From: an uncultured Tenacibaculum sp.
Lineage (GTDB): Bacteria > Bacteroidota > Bacteroidia > Flavobacteriales > Flavobacteriaceae
Length of the DNA stretch: 64,000 nt
Direction: 5' to 3'
Assembly (NCBI RefSeq): GCF_947495995.1
Contig: NZ_CANMAX010000008.1
Location: 62,001-126,000 of the forward strand
Shown here in pieces: positions 28,478-37,214 of this stretch. Each line of letters starts with the position of its first letter. Positions within the stretch are counted from its first letter, which is position 1. Under the pieces are notes generated by a model. It worked only from the letters and a program-made list of their open reading frames with translations, was not told the origin of the DNA and did not search any database. The translations under genes and the position numbers were made by a program.

Positions 28478-30898
28478 ATGAAAAAAATCACGTTAATTTT
28501 AGTTGCTTTTATACTCGTATTATCCTGTAAAAAAGATGACGATTTTACAGTAGAATCAATCAATCAGAGTGTTACAAATGAAGAATTTGCACTTGTTAAC
28601 TTTGGGGCTAGCATTACTTCAAATTTCTTTGGACACGTAGTTGACAAAAATGGCCAAAATATTAAAGACGTTTTAATAACCATAGGTAATGAAAGTACTT
28701 ATACAGATCATAACGGAATTTTTACATTCTCAAATGTTTCTGTTCATGAGAATTTTGCTTTTATAAAAGCTTCAAAAGATGGATACATTCAAGCCAGCAG
28801 AGCCTTGGTTCCAAAGACTAATAGTACTAATGATGTTCAAATTACTTTACTGAAAAAAAATATAGTTGGTGATTTTTCTTCTGGTAATTCAGCAGAAGTT
28901 AGTTTATCAAATGGTTCAAGTGTAACCTTCGGAGGTGATTTTATTGATTCAAATGGTAATTCATATAACGGAAAAGTTAATGTTTCTGTTCATTATGTGG
29001 CACCTAATCAAGAATCAACGTTTACTCAAATGCCAGGTATGTTATTTGGACAACGCGAAAATGGTTCTGCCTCTGCAATGGAAACTTATGGAATGTTGGC
29101 GATAAACTTATATTCTCCAAGTGGAGAAGAATTAAATATTGCTGAAACATCTCCTGCTGTGTTAAAGTTTCCTGTATCGACAAGTACACCAAACCCTCCT
29201 ACTGAGATACCTTTATGGTATTTTGATGAAGAAGTAGGTTATTGGAAAGAAGAAGGAATCGCAACTAAAGTAGGAAACGAATATATAGCTGAAGTTTCTC
29301 ATTTTACATGGTGGAATTGTGACGTTCCTATCGATGATATCAATGTGTGTTTTACAGTACAACATGAGAATACAACACTAAATTCAATAAATCCTATTGC
29401 AAATCACTATTTTGAAATTACTAGGGAATTAACTGGACAACTAATCTACTCTGGATATACAAATGATGTTGGAGAAGAATGTGGTTTATTTCCTAAAAAC
29501 GAACAAGTAACTATTGATATTTATGGAAATGATACTTGTGCCTCAGAAATAATACACTCACAATCTGTAGGGCCATATAATTCAGATACCTCAGTACAAA
29601 TAATAATTCCTTCATTATCATCAGAATTATCAAATGCAACCTTAAAGGCAACTATAAAAGATTGTTCTGGAAATCCTATGACGAATGGTTATGCTGTAAT
29701 ATATAATCAAAATTCAGATTCTTTTGACTTTAACAATTCAGTCTACATTACTGACGGAATAATAAACACAAATTTATTGTATTGTAATTCTGCTAATTAT
29801 GCAATGATTGTTTTTGACTTGAATACAAATAACATAACAAATGAAATACTTTTAAATTTAAGTTCAACTTCAATTACAGATCTAGGAACTATCTCTTCAT
29901 GTGAAAATACTACTGGAGGAATTTATGTAGGAAATGTTACGATTAAAAATCAACAAGAATTAGACTTCTTTGGACTTTTTGGATATTCTGAAATTCAAGG
30001 TGATTTAACAATTCATGAAGACAACAGCGCTAGAGCAGTTTTAAATAGTTTACAACCTTTATCAAGTTTACAAAAAGTACAAAATTTTAATCTTTTAAGT
30101 ACTGGGTTACCTTCTTTAGAAGGATTGGAAAACTTATCTGTTTCAGGCAATTTATATTTAAGCGACGATACTATTACATCACTTAATGGACTGCAAAGTA
30201 TATCTGATATACAATCTTTAGCTATTTATAATTGTGATGTATTAACTACGCTAAATGGTTTATCTAATTTAGTTAATATTGATTATGATTTCTACTTGTT
30301 AAGAAATCCACTACTTCAAAATTTTATTGGGTTAGATAACTTACAATCTGTTAACTCAATTGATGTTCAAGATTGTTCATCATTTAAAAACATTGAAGGT
30401 TTAACTAGTTTTAATTCATACTTTGATATTAAAATTGAAAATTGTCCATCGTTAATTTCATTAGAAGGTATGGATACTATTTTGTCTAACAGTTCCGTAA
30501 CAATCAGTAGTATCAATCTAAAGAAAAACAATTCATTAATTGCATTAACAGGTTTAGAAAATTTAAAAAAGGCTGGATATTTAGTGTTAGAAAGTAATAG
30601 CAATTTAACAAACCTAACTACTTTAACTAATCTAACAACCTTAAATGCTCTCTTTATAAGAGATAATAATGCGTTAACAACTTTAGATGGTTTAGAAAAC
30701 TTAACCAGTGTAAATTGGATAGGAATTGGAACTTATGGCTCGTGCAACGGACAAGGAAATGGTGGTAACATTAATCTACAAAACTTTTGTGCCTTATCAA
30801 ATTTGATAATTAACGGATCTATCGATACATCATATCATGTATGCAATAATGCTAATAATCCAACAATTTCAGATATACAAGCTGGAAATTGTAACTAA
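28478..30898 (+). CDS. Surface lipoprotein with carboxypeptidase-like domain and receptor-L-type LRR (copy 2)
   Basis: At 806 residues this is the tandem paralogue of 26223. The first ~340 residues, from the CKKDDD surface signal through the FTWWNCD and SGYTNDVGEECG segments, are close to identical in layout. The middle and the C-terminal LRR region have diverged and gained length (LNGLQSISDIQSLAIYNCD, LTSFNSYFDIKIENCPSL), before the same ending (NFCALSNL, ISDIQAGNCN). Conserved anchoring plus a diversified repeat domain suggests different ligands for the two copies. A very strong hairpin terminator follows, so the two genes probably form one transcript. Confidence 0.8.
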   Translation: MKKITLILVAFILVLSCKKDDDFTVESINQSVTNEEFALVNFGASITSNFFGHVVDKNGQNIKDVLITIGNESTYTDHNGIFTFSNVSVHENFAFIKASKDGYIQASRALVPKTNSTNDVQITLLKKNIVGDFSSGNSAEVSLSNGSSVTFGGDFIDSNGNSYNGKVNVSVHYVAPNQESTFTQMPGMLFGQRENGSASAMETYGMLAINLYSPSGEELNIAETSPAVLKFPVSTSTPNPPTEIPLWYFDEEVGYWKEEGIATKVGNEYIAEVSHFTWWNCDVPIDDINVCFTVQHENTTLNSINPIANHYFEITRELTGQLIYSGYTNDVGEECGLFPKNEQVTIDIYGNDTCASEIIHSQSVGPYNSDTSVQIIIPSLSSELSNATLKATIKDCSGNPMTNGYAVIYNQNSDSFDFNNSVYITDGIINTNLLYCNSANYAMIVFDLNTNNITNEILLNLSSTSITDLGTISSCENTTGGIYVGNVTIKNQQELDFFGLFGYSEIQGDLTIHEDNSARAVLNSLQPLSSLQKVQNFNLLSTGLPSLEGLENLSVSGNLYLSDDTITSLNGLQSISDIQSLAIYNCDVLTTLNGLSNLVNIDYDFYLLRNPLLQNFIGLDNLQSVNSIDVQDCSSFKNIEGLTSFNSYFDIKIENCPSLISLEGMDTILSNSSVTISSINLKKNNSLIALTGLENLKKAGYLVLESNSNLTNLTTLTNLTTLNALFIRDNNALTTLDGLENLTSVNWIGIGTYGSCNGQGNGGNINLQNFCALSNLIINGSIDTSYHVCNNANNPTISDIQAGNCN

Positions 30899-30957
30899 GA
30901 TAAATTCAAAATAGATTACTGAATTGATAAAAAAGAACAATTCTAAAAAGAAAAGTA

Positions 30958-31010
30958 AACAACAAGAGATAATGTAAATTATAAATTTACATTATCTCTT
31001 GTTGTTTTTG
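30958..31010 (+). terminator. 23-bp perfect hairpin terminator
   Basis: Arms at 30958-30980 and 30984-31006 are exact reverse complements (23 bp) around a 3-nt loop and are followed by T residues. It closes the lipoprotein pair. Confidence 0.9.
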
Positions 31011-31422
31011 TAATAAAAAAACTAGGAATAGTTACTTTTCAAAATGATCTAATTTTCAATTTTAATCGTAATAATTTTTCACCAAATCAAACTGTTTTAA
31101 AAAATTGTTTTTGTATTTCTTAAAATACATCTCTTTACTACGTAAAAACAAATTTTAAAACTCTAAAACCTTCTCATTTCAGACTCAAAAGAAAGTAAAA
31201 TCTTACTTAAAATGTTTTTATTATGAATTCTACACAAATACTTTAATTGAAAAAAAGCACATAATTAGGGTTCATCAAAAGGTTCAGTAACAAAAAAATA
31301 AAACACTCATAATTAATTACTTAAGTATTTAGCACCCCTTTTTGCACCCCCTATTTTCTTTTTCAAACTAAAAATTTCAAATACTATTGCACCATGTTTA
31401 AAACAAAATAGTTGAACATAAC
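31011..31422. other. Intergenic region upstream of the LRR remnant
   Basis: No gene is visible in these AT-rich 412 bases. They contain two paired direct repeats: GGTTCA at 31269-31274 and 31281-31286 (12-bp spacing), and the GCACCC pair annotated separately. The last ~90 bases resemble the sequence before the giant LRR gene (GCACCC pair, then an AT-rich stretch, then ATACTATTGCACCATGTTT against AGTATTGCATCATGTTT). Confidence 0.6.
31332..31349 (+). promoter_or_regulatory. GCACCC direct repeat upstream of the LRR remnant
   Basis: GCACCC at 31332-31337 and 31344-31349, spaced 12 bp and ending 73 nt before the ATG at 31423. This copies the spacing and distance seen at 17411-17428, indicating that the promoter was duplicated with the gene. 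Confidence 0.45.
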
Positions 31423-31968
31423 ATGAAATTAAAAAATTACATACTTAGTATTTTATTCGTTCTTATAAATATTGTTATAAGTAAACGATATACTAATGTA
31501 CCTCTTCTAAACTTTGAGCCATTATTAAATGTTTCGAATGATAATGAAAGTTGTAAAATTTTATTTCAAAAATCAATTTTATTTAAGAACAGAAGTATTA
31601 CAAATACTTCTCTTGTTTCGGAAAATTCTTGGATAGGGAATTATTATGTTTCTATCGCCCATATTAATTACTTAACTATAGCTTACAAAACGGTATCATG
31701 TCTGAATGAAATGGGGGTTTCATTAGGTTTTACTTCGACCGTGAACGTAAAGGGTGGGGACTCTGCTTTAGAAAACATGGGCGATGGTTTTTATTCAATG
31801 CCAGTTAGAAATATTAATAATAACCCGAAAATCCAATATGCAGATATAAACGTTACCATTTCACAAATTGAAATTTCAGGTTACAAAAAAAATGATGTAG
31901 ATATGAATAAACAGATCCAAAATTCGAATCTAGTACTTAAAAATTTAGGAAAAAGTAAACAAGTTTAA
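31423..31968 (+). CDS. Shrunken remnant of a giant-LRR-type protein: signal peptide plus degenerate C-terminal module
   Basis: This 181-residue frame has a signal-peptide-like start (MKLKNYILSILFVLIN). From about residue 70 it aligns with the end of the giant protein: WIGNYYVSIAHINYLTI against DNYYIVIKHRNHLSI, GGDSALENMGDGFYSM against GGTNALVDMGSGIFAI, and ISGYKKNDVDMNKQIQNS against VSGYNKADLDMNGQVQNI. The dockerin-like acidic loops have largely been lost (SGDFDENGQ is not recognisable), and all FG-GAP and LRR parts are absent. With the duplicated promoter it reads as a duplicate that lost its interior by deletion and is decaying, though the frame is still open. Whether it is expressed is unknown. 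Confidence 0.65.
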   Translation: MKLKNYILSILFVLINIVISKRYTNVPLLNFEPLLNVSNDNESCKILFQKSILFKNRSITNTSLVSENSWIGNYYVSIAHINYLTIAYKTVSCLNEMGVSLGFTSTVNVKGGDSALENMGDGFYSMPVRNINNNPKIQYADINVTISQIEISGYKKNDVDMNKQIQNSNLVLKNLGKSKQV

Positions 31969-32009
31969 TTCTAAACAAACAATTCAAACAACCCAATATT
32001 AGATTTAGT

Positions 32010-34454
32010 ATGATGATGTATAAAAGAGTTCTACCATTTTTATTTTTACTATTATGTTTTTTAAACGTAACAGTAAATGCACAATGTCCATCAGGTTCTG
32101 TGTACTTAACATCTCAGTCAGATATTAATGACTTTATTGCTAATTATCCTAATTGCGAAACTATTACAGGAAATTTAGTAATATCAGGAAATAATATTAC
32201 AGATGTATCTGCTTTAAATAACAAAATAAAAACAGTTACAAATATATTATCAATATCAAGTACCAAATTAACTAACCTTAATGGACTTGCTGGTATTGAA
32301 AGTACAGGAGGTTCTTTGTCTATTAACAACAATGATCTATTAACTGATACATCTAAATTAAGTAATTTAAAAACTGTAGGTAATGGTTTATCTATTTCAG
32401 GTAATGATATTCTTAATACACTTTCAGGATTAGATAATGTTACAACAATAGGAAACTCTTTAACTATAAGTAATAATAATAGTCTTAGTAATTTAAGTGC
32501 ATTCAGCCATTTTGAAAATGTAAATTTCAATATTACTATAGGGTTTAATAATTTATCTACACTTCAAGGTTTACATAATATTGTTACTGCAAAGAGCATA
32601 TCTATAACAGAAACAAATCTTTTAAATCTTAATGATTTAAATTCCTTAAATACAGTTACTAACTTGACAATTCAAAATAGTAGCAATATTACTTCATTAC
32701 AAGGAATTGAAAATATTAGTACTATAGATCAACTATTTCTTACAAACTTATCTTCTTTAGCAAGCTTTAGTTTTTTTCCAAACGTTACAAATCTGACTAG
32801 ATTAAAAATAAGCGGACTTTCAACAGTTATAAATTTAAACGGGTTAAGTAATTTAGAACAAGTTTCAACTTTTGAAATAGAAAACTGTACAGCTTTAACT
32901 TCTTTAAATGGTATATCTTCTTTAGATGCTATTGACACTAGTTTCTCTTTAAAAAATTTAATAATTGAAGATTTTACAGGAGCAGAAAACATAACTTCTA
33001 TAAACAATATTTCTGTTGATACTTGTAATTCGTTAACCGATTTTACTGGATTAAATAATGTAATCTCTTTCAACAATATTCAAATAGAAGATTCTAGTGA
33101 TTTTACAAATTTCACAGGACTTAACAATGCTACTAACATTCTTAGTATTACTATAGATTCATGTAACAACTTTACTTCTTTTACAGGTTTAAAAGCAAAT
33201 GCTACAGATAACTTAAGTGTTAATGCTTGTAATTCTTTTTCATCTTTTAATGGATTAAATGATTTTCAAAATTTTGATAATCTATATATCAAAGATTGTA
33301 GCGGATTTACTTCTGTAGCTGGTCTTACAAATCTTACAACTTTAAATAAACTTACGCTTACAAATACTGGTCTTAGTAACATGGTTGGCTTTCCAAGCAT
33401 AACAACAATCGGTACTTTGGTTATCAATAATAATACTGCTTTGACTTCTTTAAACGGATTCGAATCTTTAACAAACATCGATCGTTTTAATATTGCGAAT
33501 AACGGATTATTGAATGTTGATGGTTTACAGAATTTAACTTCTGTAAATGCTGCTGATGCTGATGCTGTTGATATTTATCTAGCGGAAAACAACTTACAAA
33601 GTGTAAATCTTACTTCGCTTAAAAACGTAAATGTAAGTTACTGGTCGTTATACATTCCTAATACTACAAATGTTTGTGGATTAGTGAACTATGCTTTGTA
33701 CGGAACAAAACCAGATTTTACTTCATTTTATGCTGATAGTGGAAATTTCACAAGTTTTGATGATATTTTAAATGCTTGCGCTATTGAGTTTACTGCTAAG
33801 GTATATTTAGAAGGTCCAATGACACTTCCTGTTACTGGAGAAGAAAACTTAATGAGAGACGATTTAAGATCTCAAGACCTCATTCCAACTACGAGTCCAT
33901 ACAACACTGAAATCAAATGTGATGCATCTCTTTTTGATGTAACTGGTGAAAAAGCAGTTGTTGATTGGATTCAAATTGAATTAAGAGACAAATCAGATAA
34001 TACCATAATTAAAAACTCTAGTTCTTTTCTTGTTTTAAGAAATGGAGAAATATTAGACCCAATACGTAACTCCACTACCCTATTTTTCCCTGACAATGCT
34101 GGAGATTACGATGTTTCAATTACGCATAGAAATCACTTAACTGTTATTACAGCTAGTGCTATTAGCTTATCGCAAACTAATACAAATGTAGATTTTACAA
34201 ACCCTACAAATGTATCTGGTAACAATAGTGCTTTAAACCTGGTTTATCAAAATGGTGGCGATAACATTTACGCGATGGTTTCTGGAGATAATGATGAAAA
34301 CGGACAAGTACAAGTTTCAGATATAAATCTGATCATTCAAACACTTGGAAACTCTGGCTATTTAAGAGAAGATAACGATATGAATGGGCAAATCCAGAAT
34401 ACAGATATCACAAATATTTTAAATATGAACATAGGAAAAGGAACTCATTTTTAA
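32010..34454 (+). CDS. Receptor-L-type LRR surface protein with dockerin-like C-terminal module
   Basis: The start is one of three consecutive ATG codons (32010-32018). The 814-residue protein has a signal peptide (ending NVTVNAQ) and then the opening CPSGSVYLTSQSDINDF. About 560 residues of irregular LRR follow, with units like LNGLSNLEQVSTFEIENCT and FTGLNNATNILSITIDSCN. The last ~230 residues are the C-terminal module also found in the giant protein (KVYLEGP, NLMRDDLRS, VDWIQIELRD, ITHRNHL), with two DxNGQxQ acidic motifs and the end NIGKGTHF. It therefore combines the LRR type of the two lipoproteins with the C-terminus of the giant protein, an example of module shuffling inside the cluster. 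A small gene follows 11 nt later. Confidence 0.8.
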   Translation: MMMYKRVLPFLFLLLCFLNVTVNAQCPSGSVYLTSQSDINDFIANYPNCETITGNLVISGNNITDVSALNNKIKTVTNILSISSTKLTNLNGLAGIESTGGSLSINNNDLLTDTSKLSNLKTVGNGLSISGNDILNTLSGLDNVTTIGNSLTISNNNSLSNLSAFSHFENVNFNITIGFNNLSTLQGLHNIVTAKSISITETNLLNLNDLNSLNTVTNLTIQNSSNITSLQGIENISTIDQLFLTNLSSLASFSFFPNVTNLTRLKISGLSTVINLNGLSNLEQVSTFEIENCTALTSLNGISSLDAIDTSFSLKNLIIEDFTGAENITSINNISVDTCNSLTDFTGLNNVISFNNIQIEDSSDFTNFTGLNNATNILSITIDSCNNFTSFTGLKANATDNLSVNACNSFSSFNGLNDFQNFDNLYIKDCSGFTSVAGLTNLTTLNKLTLTNTGLSNMVGFPSITTIGTLVINNNTALTSLNGFESLTNIDRFNIANNGLLNVDGLQNLTSVNAADADAVDIYLAENNLQSVNLTSLKNVNVSYWSLYIPNTTNVCGLVNYALYGTKPDFTSFYADSGNFTSFDDILNACAIEFTAKVYLEGPMTLPVTGEENLMRDDLRSQDLIPTTSPYNTEIKCDASLFDVTGEKAVVDWIQIELRDKSDNTIIKNSSSFLVLRNGEILDPIRNSTTLFFPDNAGDYDVSITHRNHLTVITASAISLSQTNTNVDFTNPTNVSGNNSALNLVYQNGGDNIYAMVSGDNDENGQVQVSDINLIIQTLGNSGYLREDNDMNGQIQNTDITNILNMNIGKGTHF

Positions 34455-34465
34455 AAATTAGAAGT

Positions 34466-34630
34466 ATGCAATTATTTAAAAACAAAAGATTTAAAGTACG
34501 ACAAGAGGCAAAAAAATTCACTTATCTACCAATACGATACCATGGAAATTTCTTTTGGTTGACTAGAGTTAAAATAGAAAAATCATTCAACGGAATGTCT
34601 ATGAAGATTATAAACATTCAAAAATTATAA
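34466..34630 (+). CDS. Small basic protein of unknown function (54 aa), paralogue of 38979-39149
   Basis: This is an ATG-to-TAA frame of 55 codons, 11 nt after the LRR gene, so it is probably in the same transcript. The protein is basic, with the core pattern KVR, F, LPI, Y-G-F-WL, RVK-EK-FNG and M-II-I. The same core is encoded at 38979-39149 on the other strand, which strongly supports real coding. There is no signal peptide or long hydrophobic stretch, so a cytoplasmic role such as nucleic-acid binding is possible. I do not recognise the family. Confidence 0.7.
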   Translation: MQLFKNKRFKVRQEAKKFTYLPIRYHGNFFWLTRVKIEKSFNGMSMKIINIQKL

Positions 34631-34663
34631 AATCAACTTAGTATTAAAATAACCCATATTAAA

Positions 34664-36895
34664 ATGAAAAAATTATTACTTTTCTTAATCTGTCTTATAA
34701 GTTACAATACTTATGCACAGAACATTTCATTCACTTTTGTAAATGCAAGAAATACAAATGATGGTGTAGATGATTATTATGAAGCAGATATTTATATAGC
34801 TTCAGATACCGATTTCATAGTTGGTTCTGGTCAGCTTTACTTCAATTACAATACAGAAGCTTTTGGTGAAAATGTACATGCTAGTGGTAATTTCTCAATG
34901 GAAACTCCAACTGGTTGTATTTTAGATACTAGCTTCGGAGGTGGATTTTTAGAAGCTTATAATTTATTTATTGTAAATGATAACATTAGCTCAAGAGTAT
35001 CTACATCATTTCAACAAAATGCTAGTATTAATGCATTTAATGTTTCTGGTGTGGCTAGTAATGTTACTAGTACTCCTACGCATTTATACAGCATCAAAAT
35101 AAAATATAACGACGTAACTAAAGATCCTAATGTTTCTTTTGAAATCGGAGGTACTTTCTTAGATCAATTTTATACAGCTTGTGGACCAACATCTGGGTCA
35201 AATTCTCCAGATTGTACAAACCATCCTGGAACACAAATTACTGGAGATTCTTACGACTCAACTGGAGCTTCTTTATTTAGTGATGTAAATTGGACTGGAG
35301 CTTCTAGTGCTTTTTGGAGTATTACTTCTAACTGGAATACTTCTGCAATTCCAAGTACTTCAAATAACGTTACTATTCCAGATGTAGCTAACGATCCTAT
35401 TTTAAATACGGGTAACCTTAGCGTAAATGATTTAACAATAGATTCTGGAGCTGATCTTACAGTTGATGTAAACGGAGCTTTAACTGTTAACGGTGATTTA
35501 AACAATAGTGGAACAATTGCTTTAACTGCAAGTGCTAGTAATAGTAGTGTTTTTATTGTAGAAGGTTCAGCTTCTGGTCAGGTTACATTTCAACAAAATG
35601 GTTTATTAGCAAACCAATGGAATGTTATTACAGCTCCTGTTAGCGGACAAAGTATTAAAGATTTTGCTGAAAATGCAGCAAACGATATTCGTATTAACAA
35701 TACTGTTTCTCCAAGTAGATATGCTATTGCATATTATGACGATAGTAATGCTGATGGAGCAAAATGGGTGTATTATACTACAACTGATTTAAGTTCTGGA
35801 ACATTAACATTTGAATTAGGTAAGAGTTATGCTATTTCTAGAGCTACAGACGGAAGTGTTTCTTTTACGGGAACTATTGAAACAAGTGACGTAACAGAAA
35901 CTGTTGCAGCAGATCAATGGAATGCTATTGGTAATCCATATACTGCGTATATGCCAATTAACGAAAACTCTGGAGCTAACTTTATACAAGATAACTTTGC
36001 TAAGTTCGATTCTTCTTTCGTTGCTGTATATACTTGGGATGCTACTCAAAATAAATACACAGCTCAAACATTAGCTGATGCTGAAAGTAAATTAGCACCT
36101 GGACAAGGATTTTTTATTAGAACTACTACTGGTGTAGGAAATGTAGCTTTTAATAAAGTTCAAAGAGGTTTAGATGTGTCTGGTGGAGCATCTACAAGAT
36201 TAGTTACTACTAATTCAAACACTGAAATTAAATTAAGTATTGCATCAGATGCTACAAAAGTTTCAACTCGAATTTTATATAGTGAAACTGCAACAAAAGG
36301 TTTAGATGCAGGATACGATGTTGGTAACTTTGGTGGTGCTGATCTTGATGTGTATTCAAAATTAATTGAAGGAAATACTGAAGATAATTTCACAATTCAA
36401 TCTTTACCAATAAGTAACTATGAGGAAATTATTGTTCCTGTGGGTGTAGTTGCTGAAGCAGGAAAAGAAATCGTATTTTCTGTAGAAATGAACAATTTAC
36501 CTTCTGATTCGAATATATATCTTGAAGATAAATTAACGAACACTTATACAGATTTAACTGAAGGTGGTTTTACTGTAAAAGTAGAAGAGAAACTTAATGG
36601 TGCTGGAAGATTTTACTTACATACTTCAGCTAAAGTTTTAAGTACAGATGATGAGATTATAAACAACGAAACTGTTTCTATTTTCAAATCTACGAAAAGC
36701 GAAATTACAATCACAGGTGTTACTTCTAATGCAAATGTAAAAGTGTACTCTATTTTAGGAAAAGAAGTAACATCAACTACAATTGAAGCAAATCAAACTT
36801 CAAAAATCAATTTAAACAATTTATCATCTGGAATTTACATCGTTAAGTTACAATCTGAGACTTCAGAAGTTAGTAAAAAGATCATTCTAGAATAG
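34664..36895 (+). CDS. T9SS type A sorting domain-containing secreted protein
   Basis: The 743-residue protein has a signal peptide (ending NTYAQ) and an N-terminal beta domain (SGQLYFNYNTEAFG, STPTHLYSIKIKYND) of cohesin-like or adhesin-like character. A short parallel-strand region follows (NVTIPDVANDP, LTVNGDLNNSG). The middle matches gene 9466 (VITAPVSGQSIKDFAENA, NDIRIN, AYYDDS, KWVYYTT). The type A sorting domain lies at the C-terminus (VKVYSILGKEVTS, SSGIYIVKLQ, SKKIILE). The two homologues lie 23 kb apart within the same surface-protein region. It is followed 24 nt later by a conserved-looking small gene and then a terminator. Confidence 0.85.
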   Translation: MKKLLLFLICLISYNTYAQNISFTFVNARNTNDGVDDYYEADIYIASDTDFIVGSGQLYFNYNTEAFGENVHASGNFSMETPTGCILDTSFGGGFLEAYNLFIVNDNISSRVSTSFQQNASINAFNVSGVASNVTSTPTHLYSIKIKYNDVTKDPNVSFEIGGTFLDQFYTACGPTSGSNSPDCTNHPGTQITGDSYDSTGASLFSDVNWTGASSAFWSITSNWNTSAIPSTSNNVTIPDVANDPILNTGNLSVNDLTIDSGADLTVDVNGALTVNGDLNNSGTIALTASASNSSVFIVEGSASGQVTFQQNGLLANQWNVITAPVSGQSIKDFAENAANDIRINNTVSPSRYAIAYYDDSNADGAKWVYYTTTDLSSGTLTFELGKSYAISRATDGSVSFTGTIETSDVTETVAADQWNAIGNPYTAYMPINENSGANFIQDNFAKFDSSFVAVYTWDATQNKYTAQTLADAESKLAPGQGFFIRTTTGVGNVAFNKVQRGLDVSGGASTRLVTTNSNTEIKLSIASDATKVSTRILYSETATKGLDAGYDVGNFGGADLDVYSKLIEGNTEDNFTIQSLPISNYEEIIVPVGVVAEAGKEIVFSVEMNNLPSDSNIYLEDKLTNTYTDLTEGGFTVKVEEKLNGAGRFYLHTSAKVLSTDDEIINNETVSIFKSTKSEITITGVTSNANVKVYSILGKEVTSTTIEANQTSKINLNNLSSGIYIVKLQSETSEVSKKIILE

Positions 36896-36919
36896 TAGCA
36901 AAATATATTAATAAGAATC

Positions 36920-37084
36920 ATGAAAAAAAATCAAGAACAAAATAAAATTTCTCGTAAAGAAGCCATTGAAAAATTAGGTAATTACGGTAAATACACAGCT
37001 TTAACTGCTTTAGGTACGTATTTAATACTTAACCCTAAAAAAGCACAAGCTTCTTCTCCTGAAGCTCCAGGTGAAGGATTTTAA
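36920..37084 (+). CDS. Small protein with twin-arginine-like N-terminal segment (54 aa)
   Basis: This is an ATG-to-TAA frame starting 24 nt after the T9SS gene and ending 19 nt before a strong terminator, so the position alone supports a real gene. The sequence begins MKKNQEQNKISRKEAIEKLG and continues through YTALTALGTYLIL and NPKKAQASSP to a Gly/Pro-rich tail. The S-R-K-E-A block, hydrophobic stretch and AQA end resemble a Tat-type or similar export signal with only a short mature tail (SSPEAPGEGF). Small proteins of this style are frequent in Flavobacteriaceae. The function is unknown. Confidence 0.6.
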   Translation: MKKNQEQNKISRKEAIEKLGNYGKYTALTALGTYLILNPKKAQASSPEAPGEGF

Positions 37085-37103
37085 TTAGTAGAGGGACTAT
37101 GTT

Positions 37104-37142
37104 AGAAGATCAGTTTTAAATATTAAACTGATCTTCTTTTTT
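37104..37142 (+). terminator. Strong hairpin terminator
   Basis: AGAAGATCAGTTT and AAACTGATCTTCT form a 13-bp stem with a T-run after it. It closes the LRR/T9SS gene block. Confidence 0.9.
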
Positions 37143-37214
37143 CTAACGTTTATAATTTATTCTATAGCATAAAAAACATACACACTTGCCAATACTAAAA
37201 ACCTTTAAAAAAAA

